Assembly (NCBI GenBank): GCA_003132085.1
Contig: PKWO01000540.1
Location: 182 to 15,584 of the forward strand
DNA: 15,403 bases
Origin: Oxalobacteraceae bacterium
GTDB taxonomy: Bacteria; Pseudomonadota; Gammaproteobacteria; Burkholderiales; Burkholderiaceae_D
Reading direction: 5' to 3'
The position numbers were made by a program, and so were the translations under genes. Shown piece by piece: positions 6,213 through 12,877 of this stretch. Numbering within the stretch: the first letter of the stretch is position 1; each line of letters begins with the position of its first letter. The notes below the pieces were generated by a model that saw only the letters and a program-made list of their open reading frames with translations, was not told the origin of the DNA and did no database searches.

Positions 6213-7232
6213 TTACTTCAAATGCTGTTTCAATTCTTCTCCAGCCTGCAGCATGGCAGAGCGCACCGCCGGAACCTGACTGACGACGTTCAATAAGCCG
6301 AAGTCATGAATCATGCCGCCGTAGCGTACGCTGGTGACTTCCACGCCTGCAGCACTGAGTTTGCGGCCGTAGGCTTCGCCTTCGTCGCGCAGCACGTCAA
6401 ATTCTGCAGTCTCAATCAGGGTTGGCGGAAGTCCCGTCAATTGCTCGGTGCTGGCGCGTAACGGTGACGCATGGATCTCCTTGCGCTGGTTCAGATCCGT
6501 CGTGTAGCTATCCCAAAACCATTTCATCAAGTTGCGGGTCAGGAAGTGCCCGTCTGCAAATTGTTTATACGATGCATCGTCAAAGTCGGCATCGGTCACC
6601 GGCCACAATAGTGCCTGATAGCGCAACTTTGGCATTCCCTTTTCTTTCGCCATCAGGCTGACCACCGCTGCCATGTTGCCGCCCACACTATTTCCTGCGA
6701 CTGCCAATCGGCTGCCATCGACGTGGATTTCCTTGCCGTGTTCCGACACCCATTTGGTTGCGGCGTAAGCCTGGTTGATCGCCACGCCATACTTGGCTTC
6801 TGGAGAGGGTGTGTAATTGACAAACACGGCAACCGCGCCGGAATTGACAACCAGATCGCGCACCAGCCGCTCATGCGTCGGGAAGTCGCCGAGAACCCAA
6901 CCGCCACCGTGGAAGAACATAAACGCGGGCAGAGTTTTGGTGACGCCTGCTGGTCGCACGATGGTCAGTTTGAGAGGATTACCGTCAACGGTAATGGTTT
7001 TTTCAGAGACGTCTGCTTTCGGCAAGGTCAGCTTGACGCCGGCTTGGGCACCCACCAAAACGGCGCGTGCGTCAGCTGGCGACAAGCTTTCAAGCGGCTT
7101 GCCACCGCCGTTTTCCAGCGCTTGCAAAAATGCTTGTGTAGTAGGCTCCACGCCTGGACTGCCGGCCGCAAATGCGCTGCCGATGGATAGGCTGATGGCA
7201 GAAATGGCGAATACGTTTTTCAAGGTTTTCAT
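6213..7232 (-). CDS. Exported HSL-type alpha/beta hydrolase (esterase/lipase)
   Basis: A 339-residue esterase of the hormone-sensitive-lipase (family IV) group. The family HGGGW motif is at 108-112 and forms the oxyanion hole. The nucleophile is S182 in GNSVGG (180-185), the acid is D279 in EFDVLRDEG, and the base is H309 in MIHDF. A Sec signal peptide is visible (MKTLKNVFAISAISLSIGSAFAAG, cleavage near residue 22), so it acts in the periplasm or outside. The start codon at 7230-7232 follows an AAAGGAA ribosome site. Only 57 bases separate it from ohr on the same strand, so ohr and this gene are probably one transcript from the ohr promoter. It may remove ester products of peroxide-damaged lipids, but that is inference. 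Confidence 0.88.
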   Translation of the reverse strand: MKTLKNVFAISAISLSIGSAFAAGSPGVEPTTQAFLQALENGGGKPLESLSPADARAVLVGAQAGVKLTLPKADVSEKTITVDGNPLKLTIVRPAGVTKTLPAFMFFHGGGWVLGDFPTHERLVRDLVVNSGAVAVFVNYTPSPEAKYGVAINQAYAATKWVSEHGKEIHVDGSRLAVAGNSVGGNMAAVVSLMAKEKGMPKLRYQALLWPVTDADFDDASYKQFADGHFLTRNLMKWFWDSYTTDLNQRKEIHASPLRASTEQLTGLPPTLIETAEFDVLRDEGEAYGRKLSAAGVEVTSVRYGGMIHDFGLLNVVSQVPAVRSAMLQAGEELKQHLK

Positions 7233-7289
7233 GGTGTTCTTTCCTTTTAAAATGAGAATGAATGGATCATTTTGGAAATTGCGGCCTGT

Positions 7290-7715
7290 TTACAACAAGA
7301 CCAAATTGACGTCGATGTTGTTGCGGGTGGCATTGGAATAAGGGCAAACAATATGCGCCTTGGCGATCAAGTCCTCTGCAGCGACACGATCCAGGCCGGG
7401 CAACGAAATTTTCAGTTCTACCTCTATGCCGAAGCCGGTGGGAATGGCGCCGATGCCGACATTGCCGATAACCGACACGTCGGAAGGGATACCGATCTTG
7501 TCGCGGGCGGCAACGAATTTCATCGCCCCCAGGAAGCAGGCGGAATAGCCTGCGGCAAATAATTGTTCGGGGTTCGTGCCTACACCTCCGGTACCGCCGA
7601 GTTCTTTTGGCGTCGTTAACTTAATGTCCAACACGTTATCTGAAGATACTGCACGGCCGTCACGGCCACCGGTTGCTTTGGCATAAGCGCGGTAAAGGAC
7701 TGTTGCGATTGACAT
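7290..7715 (-). CDS. ohr: Organic hydroperoxide resistance protein Ohr
   Basis: A 141-residue Ohr/OsmC-family thiol peroxidase that reduces organic hydroperoxides, usually with lipoylated proteins as reductant. The two catalytic cysteines are C60 in GYSACF and C124 in HIVCPYS. The active-site Arg is R18 or R21 in GGRDGR and the Glu is E50 in TNPEQLFAAGY. The length and the LGAMKFVAA segment fit Ohr rather than OsmC. It is cytosolic, with no signal peptide. AGGAG is seven bases before the ATG. The regulator ohrR lies upstream on the same strand, and the 303-bp gap holds a promoter and operator-like palindromes. Confidence 0.93.
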   Translation of the reverse strand: MSIATVLYRAYAKATGGRDGRAVSSDNVLDIKLTTPKELGGTGGVGTNPEQLFAAGYSACFLGAMKFVAARDKIGIPSDVSVIGNVGIGAIPTGFGIEVELKISLPGLDRVAAEDLIAKAHIVCPYSNATRNNIDVNLVLL

Positions 7716-7843
7716 GGTAATTCTCCTGTTAAAGTTGGTAACCCAATTGGGTCGTTCTAGTTAAAACACGGGTACTGCTAAACGGGTACTACAACGCCGC
7801 AAAATTATTCGACTCCTGGTATACATCGAATTATTAATTCGCG

Positions 7844-7854
7844 CTATTAAATAG
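7844..7854. promoter_or_regulatory. OhrR-like operator at the ohr transcription start
   Basis: The 11-mer CTATTAAATAG, a near-perfect dyad, recurs at 6167-6177 and 7958-7968. Here it lies just downstream of the candidate ohr -10 box, about where transcription would start, a position suited to repression by a MarR-type dimer. Confidence 0.55.
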
Positions 7855-7861
7855 TGCACTA

Positions 7862-7890
7862 TTCATACTATATGGCAGAGCGACATTCAA
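7862..7890 (-). promoter_or_regulatory. Candidate ohr promoter
   Basis: On the minus strand TTGAAT (7885-7890) and TATGAA (7862-7867) are 17 bases apart, a plausible sigma-70 pair. The predicted start near 7855 falls on the operator-like 11-mer. The leader to the ohr start codon would be about 140 bases. Confidence 0.45.
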
Positions 7891-7941
7891 TGCCCTTGAT
7901 CCGGCTTCTGGATGAGTCAATATTGACATTGCTCGTGCGCC

Positions 7942-7969
7942 CTATTTAAATAGTTTGCTATTAAATAGC
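7942..7969. promoter_or_regulatory. Pair of OhrR-like palindromes between ohrR and ohr
   Basis: CTATTTAAATAG (7942-7953) is a perfect 12-bp palindrome. GCTATTAAATAGC (7957-7969) is a 13-bp dyad with the same core as two other sites in the window. They stand side by side about 50 bases beyond the ohrR stop and upstream of the ohr promoter, suggesting cooperative binding of two dimers. Confidence 0.55.
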
Positions 7970-8018
7970 TAACTATATATTAATAACTTCAATAAAATCA
8001 TTACTCTGATGATAGACG

Positions 8019-8483
8019 TTATACGTTTTTCATCAGCGCCGAGCGCACCACAGCCAATTGCTCTTTCATCCCGATCGCTTCTGCAGGTGTGCATTCAATC
8101 GCACATAGCACCGACTTCGGCAACTCAGCAGCTTGCTTCCTCAACGCATTACCCGCTTTGGCGAGCGTGATGATGACCTGCCGTTCGTCGCTCTTTGCGC
8201 GTTCCCTGGTAATCAGCTCCAGCGCTTCCATGCGTTTTAACAAAGGAGTCAGAGTCGCCGAGTCCAGATACAGACGTGCACCAATATCCGTCACCGTTAT
8301 CCCATCTTGTTGCCACAAAACCATCATGACCAAGTATTGGGAATAGGTTAGTCCCAATTTGCGCAGCAGCTTTCGATACAACTTGGTCATTGCCAGTGAT
8401 GTCGAGTACAAGGCAAAGCAAAGCTGGTCATCCAGTTGCGGTACTTGTTTGATTTTGTCTAATTTCGCTTCCATGATTTGCAT
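8019..8483 (-). CDS. ohrR: MarR-family peroxide sensor repressor OhrR
   Basis: A 154-residue MarR-family regulator. With the ATG at 8481-8483 the peroxide-reactive cysteine is C22 in DDQLCFALYS, the position used in Xanthomonas OhrR, and tyrosines fall at 36 and 47, also as in that protein (numbering recalled). Further cysteines C126 and C131 make it a 2-Cys type, able to form a disulphide on oxidation. The winged helix is TVTDIGARLYLDSATLTPLLKRME (63-86), with wing KSDERQVIITL. A TTG at 8510 is in frame but the leading residues are not family-like; GAG stands nine bases before the chosen ATG. It lies upstream of ohr, and an AATAGC/GCTATT dyad sits about 20 bases before its start, indicating autorepression. 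Confidence 0.9.
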   Translation of the reverse strand: MQIMEAKLDKIKQVPQLDDQLCFALYSTSLAMTKLYRKLLRKLGLTYSQYLVMMVLWQQDGITVTDIGARLYLDSATLTPLLKRMEALELITRERAKSDERQVIITLAKAGNALRKQAAELPKSVLCAIECTPAEAIGMKEQLAVVRSALMKNV

Positions 8484-8502
8484 AATACATAGCTCGCAAT
8501 CT

Positions 8503-8516
8503 AATAGCAAGCTATT
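8503..8516. promoter_or_regulatory. OhrR-like operator in the ohrR promoter region
   Basis: AATAGC-AA-GCTATT is an exact 6-bp inverted repeat with a two-base centre, 20 bases before the ohrR start. It shares the TAGC/GCTA halves of the sites before ohr and the DUF4148 gene, and would place bound repressor over the 5' leader or -10 region of ohrR. Confidence 0.5.
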
Positions 8517-8676
8517 TTTAAAGATATTTGCACGATTTATACAATTTATTAATCACACAGCTCCTCAACAACGAATCTCAAGTACCCACTAAACTTACGA
8601 ATTCATCTTGCGTTTCTCGCAGCGAGGAAGCGATTCAGCGAATAAATAGGCCCTAACCCGGATGTTGTGGGGAAGA
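8517..8676. other. Gene-free AT-rich region upstream of ohrR
   Basis: No gene is visible. The left part (8517-8560) is AT-rich, with a TATAAA-like box for minus-strand transcription of ohrR near 8535-8541. The right part (8561-8676) shows nothing I can assign, until the inverted-repeat element begins. Confidence 0.4.
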
Positions 8677-8805
8677 TTAAGGCAGCGCTGAATAAGTTAC
8701 TGCGCGGCCCGAGTTTGCGTCTGCGATGCTCACCGTACCTTCGTACGGTTGCGCTTCTCGACGCAAACTCGAACCGCTCGCTACACTTATTCAGCGCTGC
8801 CTTAA
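8677..8805. mobile_element. MITE-like element with IS5-type ends and TTAA target duplication
   Basis: The outer 21 bases (8677-8697 and 8785-8805) are exact inverted repeats. Read as TTAA plus a 17-bp terminal repeat GGCAGCGCTGAATAAGT, they give a 121-bp element (8681-8801) flanked by TTAA. The IS5 group duplicates YTAR sites such as TTAA, and its recalled end GGAAGGTGCGAACAAGT matches 11 of 17 positions. Two further exact stems are nested inside: CGAGTTTGCGTC (8710-8721) with 8760-8771, and ACCGTAC (8732-8738) with 8743-8749. There is no room for a transposase, so it would move only in trans. The whole can fold as a long hairpin. Confidence 0.65.
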
Positions 8806-8816
8806 GGCACTGTATA

Positions 8817-8847
8817 GCGATACGCCGTCGTTTGACCGGCGTATCGC
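8817..8847 (+). terminator. Stem-loop terminator near the 3' end of cqsA
   Basis: GCGATACGCCG (8817-8827) and CGGCGTATCGC (8837-8847) are exact 11-bp arms around a nine-base loop, followed on the plus strand by ATTTTTAT. It lies 23 bases beyond the cqsA stop. The T-run serves plus-strand transcripts; on the minus strand, where cqsA would need it, only TATACAG follows, so termination of cqsA may be weaker. Confidence 0.6.
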
Positions 8848-8869
8848 ATTTTTATGGCGATGCGTAAGC

Positions 8870-10093
8870 CTATTTCTGTCGCTGCAAACGTCGGGTAGAA
8901 GGCCAGTTCTTGAGGTCAACGGTGTCCCGGATCTCCGCGCAAACGGTCAAAATACGCTCGATCTCCACGTCGGCCAGCCCTGAGTTGATGGTCAGGCGCA
9001 TCAGGGATCTGTTCTTGGGTGTGGCCGGAGCACAAAAAACCGCGCCAAAAATGCCCAGCGCCTGCATCGCGTTTCGCAACACCAAGGTTTGCGGTTCCGG
9101 TCCCGCCTCCAGCGCGATGATCTGCTCGGTGCCGTCGCCGACGTTGTATCCGAGATCGCTCAATCCCGCGCGCAACCGGGATGCCGCTTCCATCAATCTA
9201 ATGCGCCGGTCGTCTGCGGTTTGTATGAAATCGATAGCGGTGTTCAGCCATTCAAGTTCGTGGTTCAGCAGGCACGATGAAAAGATGGCCGGTCGCGATT
9301 CGCTCATGAAATAGGATTTGAAATACGTGGTGCAGGTGATGAAACCTGCTCGGCCAGAAAATGCTTTGGCTAGCGACGCGGTCCTAAAGTGCACCCGATC
9401 TTGCAGATTCAGATCCACGACGACGCCGGCGCCATGCGGGCCATGCGTGCCGATCGAATGAGATTCGTCCACGATGATAATGCTGCCCGCATGTTCGGCT
9501 ACCCTAAGGATGTCCGGCAACGGGCACATCGAACCATTTGTGCTATACACCGAATCGACCGCCACGATGCCGGGTCCATGAGCTTGCATCTGTTTTTCGA
9601 GATGCTCCGCATCGTTATGCCGAAACGGAATAGGTGTTGCTCTTGCCGTGTTGGCGCCTTCCCAGAGGGATGCATGGGCCAGCATGTCGAGGTAGACCGG
9701 AATATTCGGCCCCGCCAGCGTTTGGATCAGACCGACGTTTGCTGCCCAGCCGGACTGACAGACAATGCCGTCTTCGGCCTGAAGGTAGGCCGCCATTTTT
9801 TTTTCAAGCCTGCTTTGCGGGTTGTCGCCGTGCAAAAAGGTGGCCGACATCAGCAGGTCTTTGTTGTTGATCAGCGATGCCGCCTGCGCTTCGACAATTT
9901 CACGTTCCCCCGAAAGGCAAAGGTAGTCGTTGCTGGACAACTGGATGGCGTTCGCACCGGGCACCCGCCCATGCAGCAAATGATCGCCGCCCCATAGTTT
10001 GTCGTAACGTTCCAGCCAGGTGTCGATCCTGCGCTCTACGAAGGAAGGCAGGGTGGAGGGGGGCGGAATGCTGATTTTGCGATCCGTGATCAT
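8870..10093 (-). CDS. cqsA: CqsA-family alpha-hydroxyketone autoinducer synthase
   Basis: A 407-residue PLP-dependent enzyme of the alpha-oxoamine synthase fold. It joins an amino acid or S-adenosylmethionine-derived donor to an acyl-CoA to make CAI-1-type aminoketones. Motifs shared with recalled Vibrio CqsA: LSSNDYLCLSG (52-62), LMSATFLHGD, QSGWAANVGLIQT (113-125), AHASLWEGA (139-147), HGPGIVAVDSVYST (172-185), DESHSIGTHGPHGAG (209-223), PAIFSSCLL, and the C-terminal FGAVFCAPATPKNRSLMRLTIN. The PLP lysine is K243 in TASLAKAF, with D209 and H212 at the cofactor. QSGW and MSA(T/S)FL separate it from KBL and BioF enzymes. The frame is open to 10297, but GGGAG seven bases before the ATG at 10093 fixes the start. 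It is divergent from a CqsS-like sensor, as expected for synthase and receptor. Related names are LqsA (Legionella) and JqsA (Janthinobacterium). Confidence 0.92.
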   Translation of the reverse strand: MITDRKISIPPPSTLPSFVERRIDTWLERYDKLWGGDHLLHGRVPGANAIQLSSNDYLCLSGEREIVEAQAASLINNKDLLMSATFLHGDNPQSRLEKKMAAYLQAEDGIVCQSGWAANVGLIQTLAGPNIPVYLDMLAHASLWEGANTARATPIPFRHNDAEHLEKQMQAHGPGIVAVDSVYSTNGSMCPLPDILRVAEHAGSIIIVDESHSIGTHGPHGAGVVVDLNLQDRVHFRTASLAKAFSGRAGFITCTTYFKSYFMSESRPAIFSSCLLNHELEWLNTAIDFIQTADDRRIRLMEAASRLRAGLSDLGYNVGDGTEQIIALEAGPEPQTLVLRNAMQALGIFGAVFCAPATPKNRSLMRLTINSGLADVEIERILTVCAEIRDTVDLKNWPSTRRLQRQK

Positions 10094-10268
10094 GCTTGGT
10101 CTCCCAACGTTTGAGCCAGGAAAGCAAGCACGATGCCCCCTGGGGTGTGGTCCTGCGATAATCGCTATGATGGTAGCAGGAAACCGGTTATGTTCCATTC
10201 GGCTCTGGTTCATCGACGCTTTATCAATTATGATGATGAATCCTTGATGTTGCCTTTGGAGCAACAAT
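10094..10268. promoter_or_regulatory. Divergent control region of the quorum-sensing pair
   Basis: This 175-bp gap separates the two start codons and must hold promoters for both genes. GCGATAATCGC (10155-10165) is an 11-bp palindrome inside a wider dyad TCCTGC (10151-10156)/GCAGGA (10176-10181). It lies in what would be the cqsA leader. A TATGAT at 10227-10232 could be a -10 for the kinase gene, but no strong -35 goes with it. Confidence 0.4.
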
Positions 10269-11654
10269 ATGCAAGAACAAATCGAGATGCATAACAAAAA
10301 AGTAATTTCATCCCTTCCACGATCGATTAAGCCCCCGTCATCGCCGTTTTACAACTGGTTCCGATCATATGTAAGAAGTCTCACCTCAGCTGGCTCTGAC
10401 GACGCCCAGTCCAACCGCATGGTCATGATCGGCTGGGTTGCCGTCATAGGTTTTCCGCTGTATGGATGGATTTGGTCGGTGGCTTACCCGCAGCCGTATG
10501 AAAATTTTGCGTTGCGTTTCTTGGGCGTGGCGCTCGCCCTTCCGTTGCTGTTTGCCCGCCGGATGCAAAAGAAAAGATGGATGGCGGGATATTCCTATGT
10601 AGCGTTGACATACATGGCGCCGTATTTTTTCACCTTCATGTTCTTGATGAACGACGGTTCATCCGTGTGGGCGCAGTCGTTGCTGATTGCGGTCGTCGCG
10701 CTGTTTCTTTTCGATGGCTTGTTCGCGACGATCTCATGGCTGGTGGGCACTACCTTGGCTTACCTCACGTTTGTCGCGGTGATTGGCCGCATCGGTTGGC
10801 CCAGTTCTGCCATCCTGGTCAACCTTCCGATCGATATTTTTGCGATCCTTCTGGTATCCGTCAGCAAGGTCAGCCGGCGGATTATCGAAGAGGAAAAGCT
10901 GAACGGCATGGCTGCCGTTCTGGGCAGCATTTCCCATGAGCTTCGCACGCCGTTGTTGAGCGTCCATGCTTCTGCCAAGGGGCTCAAGCAGTATGTTCCG
11001 ACTCTGGTCGATTTCTATAAAAAGCATAGCGATCTCGCGATCGGCGCGGAACGGCTGCCGAGCCGGCAATTGGAGATGACGCTTCCGGCAATCGAGCGTA
11101 TCCAGGCTGAAGTGCAGAGCATGAATAGTGCGATCGACCTATTGTTGGTGAATGCCGGGCGTGCACGCGAAAAGCCGCAGTTGGTCAACGTGTTTTCAGT
11201 CAAGGATGTGATGGAGCGTGCGGTTGCATGGTATCCGTTCGAAAGCGACAAATACCGGGCGCTCGTCACGCTGGATATCAAGACCGATTTTAAAATCGAG
11301 GCTAATGAGGATTTGATGTCGATGGTTATCGTGAACCTGCTCAAGAACGCGCTGCGGGCTGTCGCTCGCGCCAGGAAGGGCGATATCAGGATTGTCGTCG
11401 AAGCGAAGGGCCATGGCGGCCGCATCACCATACGCGATACCGGCTGCGGCATTCCTGCGGACCAAATGGCGCATATCTTCACCCGTTTCCATTCCTACCC
11501 AGCGCATGAGGGCACCGGGATCGGTTTGGCATTCTGCCGCGAAACGCTCGCCAGTTGGGGAGCGAAAATCATCTGCCGGTCCGAGGAGGGCGCGTTTTGC
11601 GAATTCGTCATGCTGTTTAAAGCGCTCGGCAATGCGGCGCCCGAACGCGTGTAG
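10269..11654 (+). CDS. cqsS: CqsS/LqsS-family six-TM sensor histidine kinase, no receiver domain
   Basis: A 461-residue sensor kinase. Six membrane segments span about residues 52-198; the segment MIGWVAVIGFPLYGWIW, the PQPYENFALR that follows it, and PYFFTFMFLMNDGSSVWAQS (118-137) match recalled Vibrio CqsS closely. The W and S corresponding to Vibrio W104 and S107, reported as ligand contacts (memory), are kept as W134 and S137. The kinase core has the H box SHELRTPL with H223, the N box NLLKNA (356-361), G1 DTGCGI (390-395) and G2 GTGIGL (415-420). The protein ends right after the ATPase domain, so the receiver domain of Vibrio CqsS is missing, as in Legionella LqsS. GGAG lies seven bases before the ATG. 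It should sense the ketone made by the divergent synthase and signal to a response regulator encoded elsewhere. Confidence 0.92.
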   Translation: MQEQIEMHNKKVISSLPRSIKPPSSPFYNWFRSYVRSLTSAGSDDAQSNRMVMIGWVAVIGFPLYGWIWSVAYPQPYENFALRFLGVALALPLLFARRMQKKRWMAGYSYVALTYMAPYFFTFMFLMNDGSSVWAQSLLIAVVALFLFDGLFATISWLVGTTLAYLTFVAVIGRIGWPSSAILVNLPIDIFAILLVSVSKVSRRIIEEEKLNGMAAVLGSISHELRTPLLSVHASAKGLKQYVPTLVDFYKKHSDLAIGAERLPSRQLEMTLPAIERIQAEVQSMNSAIDLLLVNAGRAREKPQLVNVFSVKDVMERAVAWYPFESDKYRALVTLDIKTDFKIEANEDLMSMVIVNLLKNALRAVARARKGDIRIVVEAKGHGGRITIRDTGCGIPADQMAHIFTRFHSYPAHEGTGIGLAFCRETLASWGAKIICRSEEGAFCEFVMLFKALGNAAPERV

Positions 11655-11706
11655 CTCTGCCACAGATTTTTGGCGCATAATCGCCGCTTCCGAAAGGCAC
11701 GTACCG

Positions 11707-12618
11707 ATGAGCAAGAAATTTCAAATAAGTCTGTTATGTTGGATGACGCGTTCGCTGGTCGCCTGCATGATGTGTGTCGCTACGGGGCAGGCCGCTGCCG
11801 GGCCGGATACGCATTCCGCCGCGTCGCTGCGTGCCATGTACGCCGAGTTGGGGCCGAAACTCGGCAACAATCAGTTTAAGCGACCGTTATACCTCGACTC
11901 CGCCGAATCCTCCAGCCATTTAAAAGGGGACATCTACGCGCTGGTTGATTTCCCCTTTTCCGTCGTTAACGAGGCGCTCAATGACCCGGCGCATTGGTGC
12001 GATGTGATGATCCTGCACCTCAATACAAAATATTGCCACGCGTCCACAAGCAAGGCCGGCAGCGTTTTACAAGTCAGCATCGGCAAGAAATACTTTCAGC
12101 CGCTCGATGATGCCTACCCTGTCGAATTTGCATACAATGCCGCAATAGCGACGCCAGATTATTTCGACGTCCTGCTCAACGCAAAAACGGGGCCGTTGGG
12201 CACGAGCGACTATCGGATACTGTTGGAGGCTGTATCCGTCCAAGGCGGCAAGACCTTCCTGCATCTCACCTATTCCTACGCGTACAATTTTGCAGGGTTG
12301 CTTGCCATGAAAAGTTATCTCGCAACGGTCGGGAGCGGCAAGGTGGGATTCACGATCATCGGCAAGCAGTCCGGTGGCCAGCCCAACTATATCGGCGGCG
12401 TGCGCGGCGTGGTGGAACGTAACACGATGCGCTATTACCTGGCGATTGATGCGTATCTCGGCGCGTTGTCCGCACCGCCTTCGGAACAGCTCGAAAAACG
12501 CCTGCAAAGCTGGTTTACTTCCACCGAGCAATATCCGCTGCAGTTGCATGAAGTGGATCGTGCCGCCTACCTTGACATGAAGCGCAGGGAGTATCTGCGC
12601 GATCAGAAGTCTCCATAG
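11707..12618 (+). CDS. Secreted protein of unknown function next to the quorum-sensing kinase
   Basis: A 303-residue protein that I cannot name. The N-terminus MSKKFQISLLCWMTRSLVACMMCVATGQAAAG has a basic start, a hydrophobic core and an AAA-G cleavage site near residue 31, so it is probably periplasmic or outer-membrane associated. Mature features: GDIYALVDFPFSVVNEALNDPAHWCDVM (74-101), whose helix-then-WC pattern recalls START/SRPBCC lipid-binding folds; C98 and C110, which could form a disulphide; beta-rich strands at 118-190; and a glycine-rich GKQSGGQPNYIGGVRGVVERN (219-239) before a C-terminal helix. It begins 52 bases after the kinase stop with a weak AAAGG site, probably co-transcribed. 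The frame is open from 11392, but only the ATG at 11707 gives a signal peptide. A role in handling the hydrophobic ketone signal or membrane lipids is speculation. Confidence 0.8.
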   Translation: MSKKFQISLLCWMTRSLVACMMCVATGQAAAGPDTHSAASLRAMYAELGPKLGNNQFKRPLYLDSAESSSHLKGDIYALVDFPFSVVNEALNDPAHWCDVMILHLNTKYCHASTSKAGSVLQVSIGKKYFQPLDDAYPVEFAYNAAIATPDYFDVLLNAKTGPLGTSDYRILLEAVSVQGGKTFLHLTYSYAYNFAGLLAMKSYLATVGSGKVGFTIIGKQSGGQPNYIGGVRGVVERNTMRYYLAIDAYLGALSAPPSEQLEKRLQSWFTSTEQYPLQLHEVDRAAYLDMKRREYLRDQKSP

Positions 12619-12683
12619 TCTTCGCCATAATCTTCGCAGCTCTCGTTGACCCGCATATCGATTACGGGTCGGAGGTTGCGCCA

Positions 12684-12700
12684 CGCACACTCAGGGTGCG
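12684..12700. promoter_or_regulatory. NtrC-like enhancer site upstream of atzF
   Basis: CGCAC-N7-GTGCG over 17 bp follows the NtrC site layout TGCAC-N7-GTGCA, with the outer bases changed symmetrically. A partial second half-site, TGCACC (12706-12711), lies one turn or two further on. They are about 140-160 bases before the predicted sigma-54 start, the usual distance for an NtrC enhancer. Confidence 0.5.
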
Positions 12701-12823
12701 TCAGATGCACCAACGTGGCGAGGGTCGCCCATCGTTGGGCAGACGGTTACGTTGAATTTCCACGCGCCCCCCGATGAATCCTGTTTTTCCCTTCAAATCG
12801 CCTCAAAAATAGATGCAATGGTG

Positions 12824-12840
12824 TCGGCACAGGTCTTGCG
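12824..12840 (+). promoter_or_regulatory. Candidate sigma-54 promoter of the urea-degradation genes
   Basis: TCGGCACAGGTCTTGCG has the invariant GG (12826-12827) and GC (12838-12839) ten bases apart, inside a good match to TGGCAC-N5-TTGC. Transcription would start near 12851, about 27 bases before the atzF start codon. Nitrogen-limitation control of urea amidolyase genes through sigma-54 and NtrC is well established. Confidence 0.65.
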
Positions 12841-12877
12841 TATATCTTTGTAACTTGTACACAAGAAGGTATACCAA

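Noticed and set aside
7841..7969. Short repeats between ohr and ohrR as a CRISPR-like array
   Set aside because: The units are 11-13 bp AT-rich dyads of irregular spacing, typical of operator sites; there are no 25-40 bp repeats with uniform spacers anywhere in the window.
9389..9997. 202-residue plus-strand open frame inside the autoinducer synthase gene
   Set aside because: Antisense shadow; the minus strand carries the complete CqsA motif series.
10094..10297. N-terminal extension of the CqsA frame (68 extra residues)
   Set aside because: The extension overlaps the divergent kinase start, and a strong ribosome site precedes the ATG at 10093, matching the length of known CqsA proteins.
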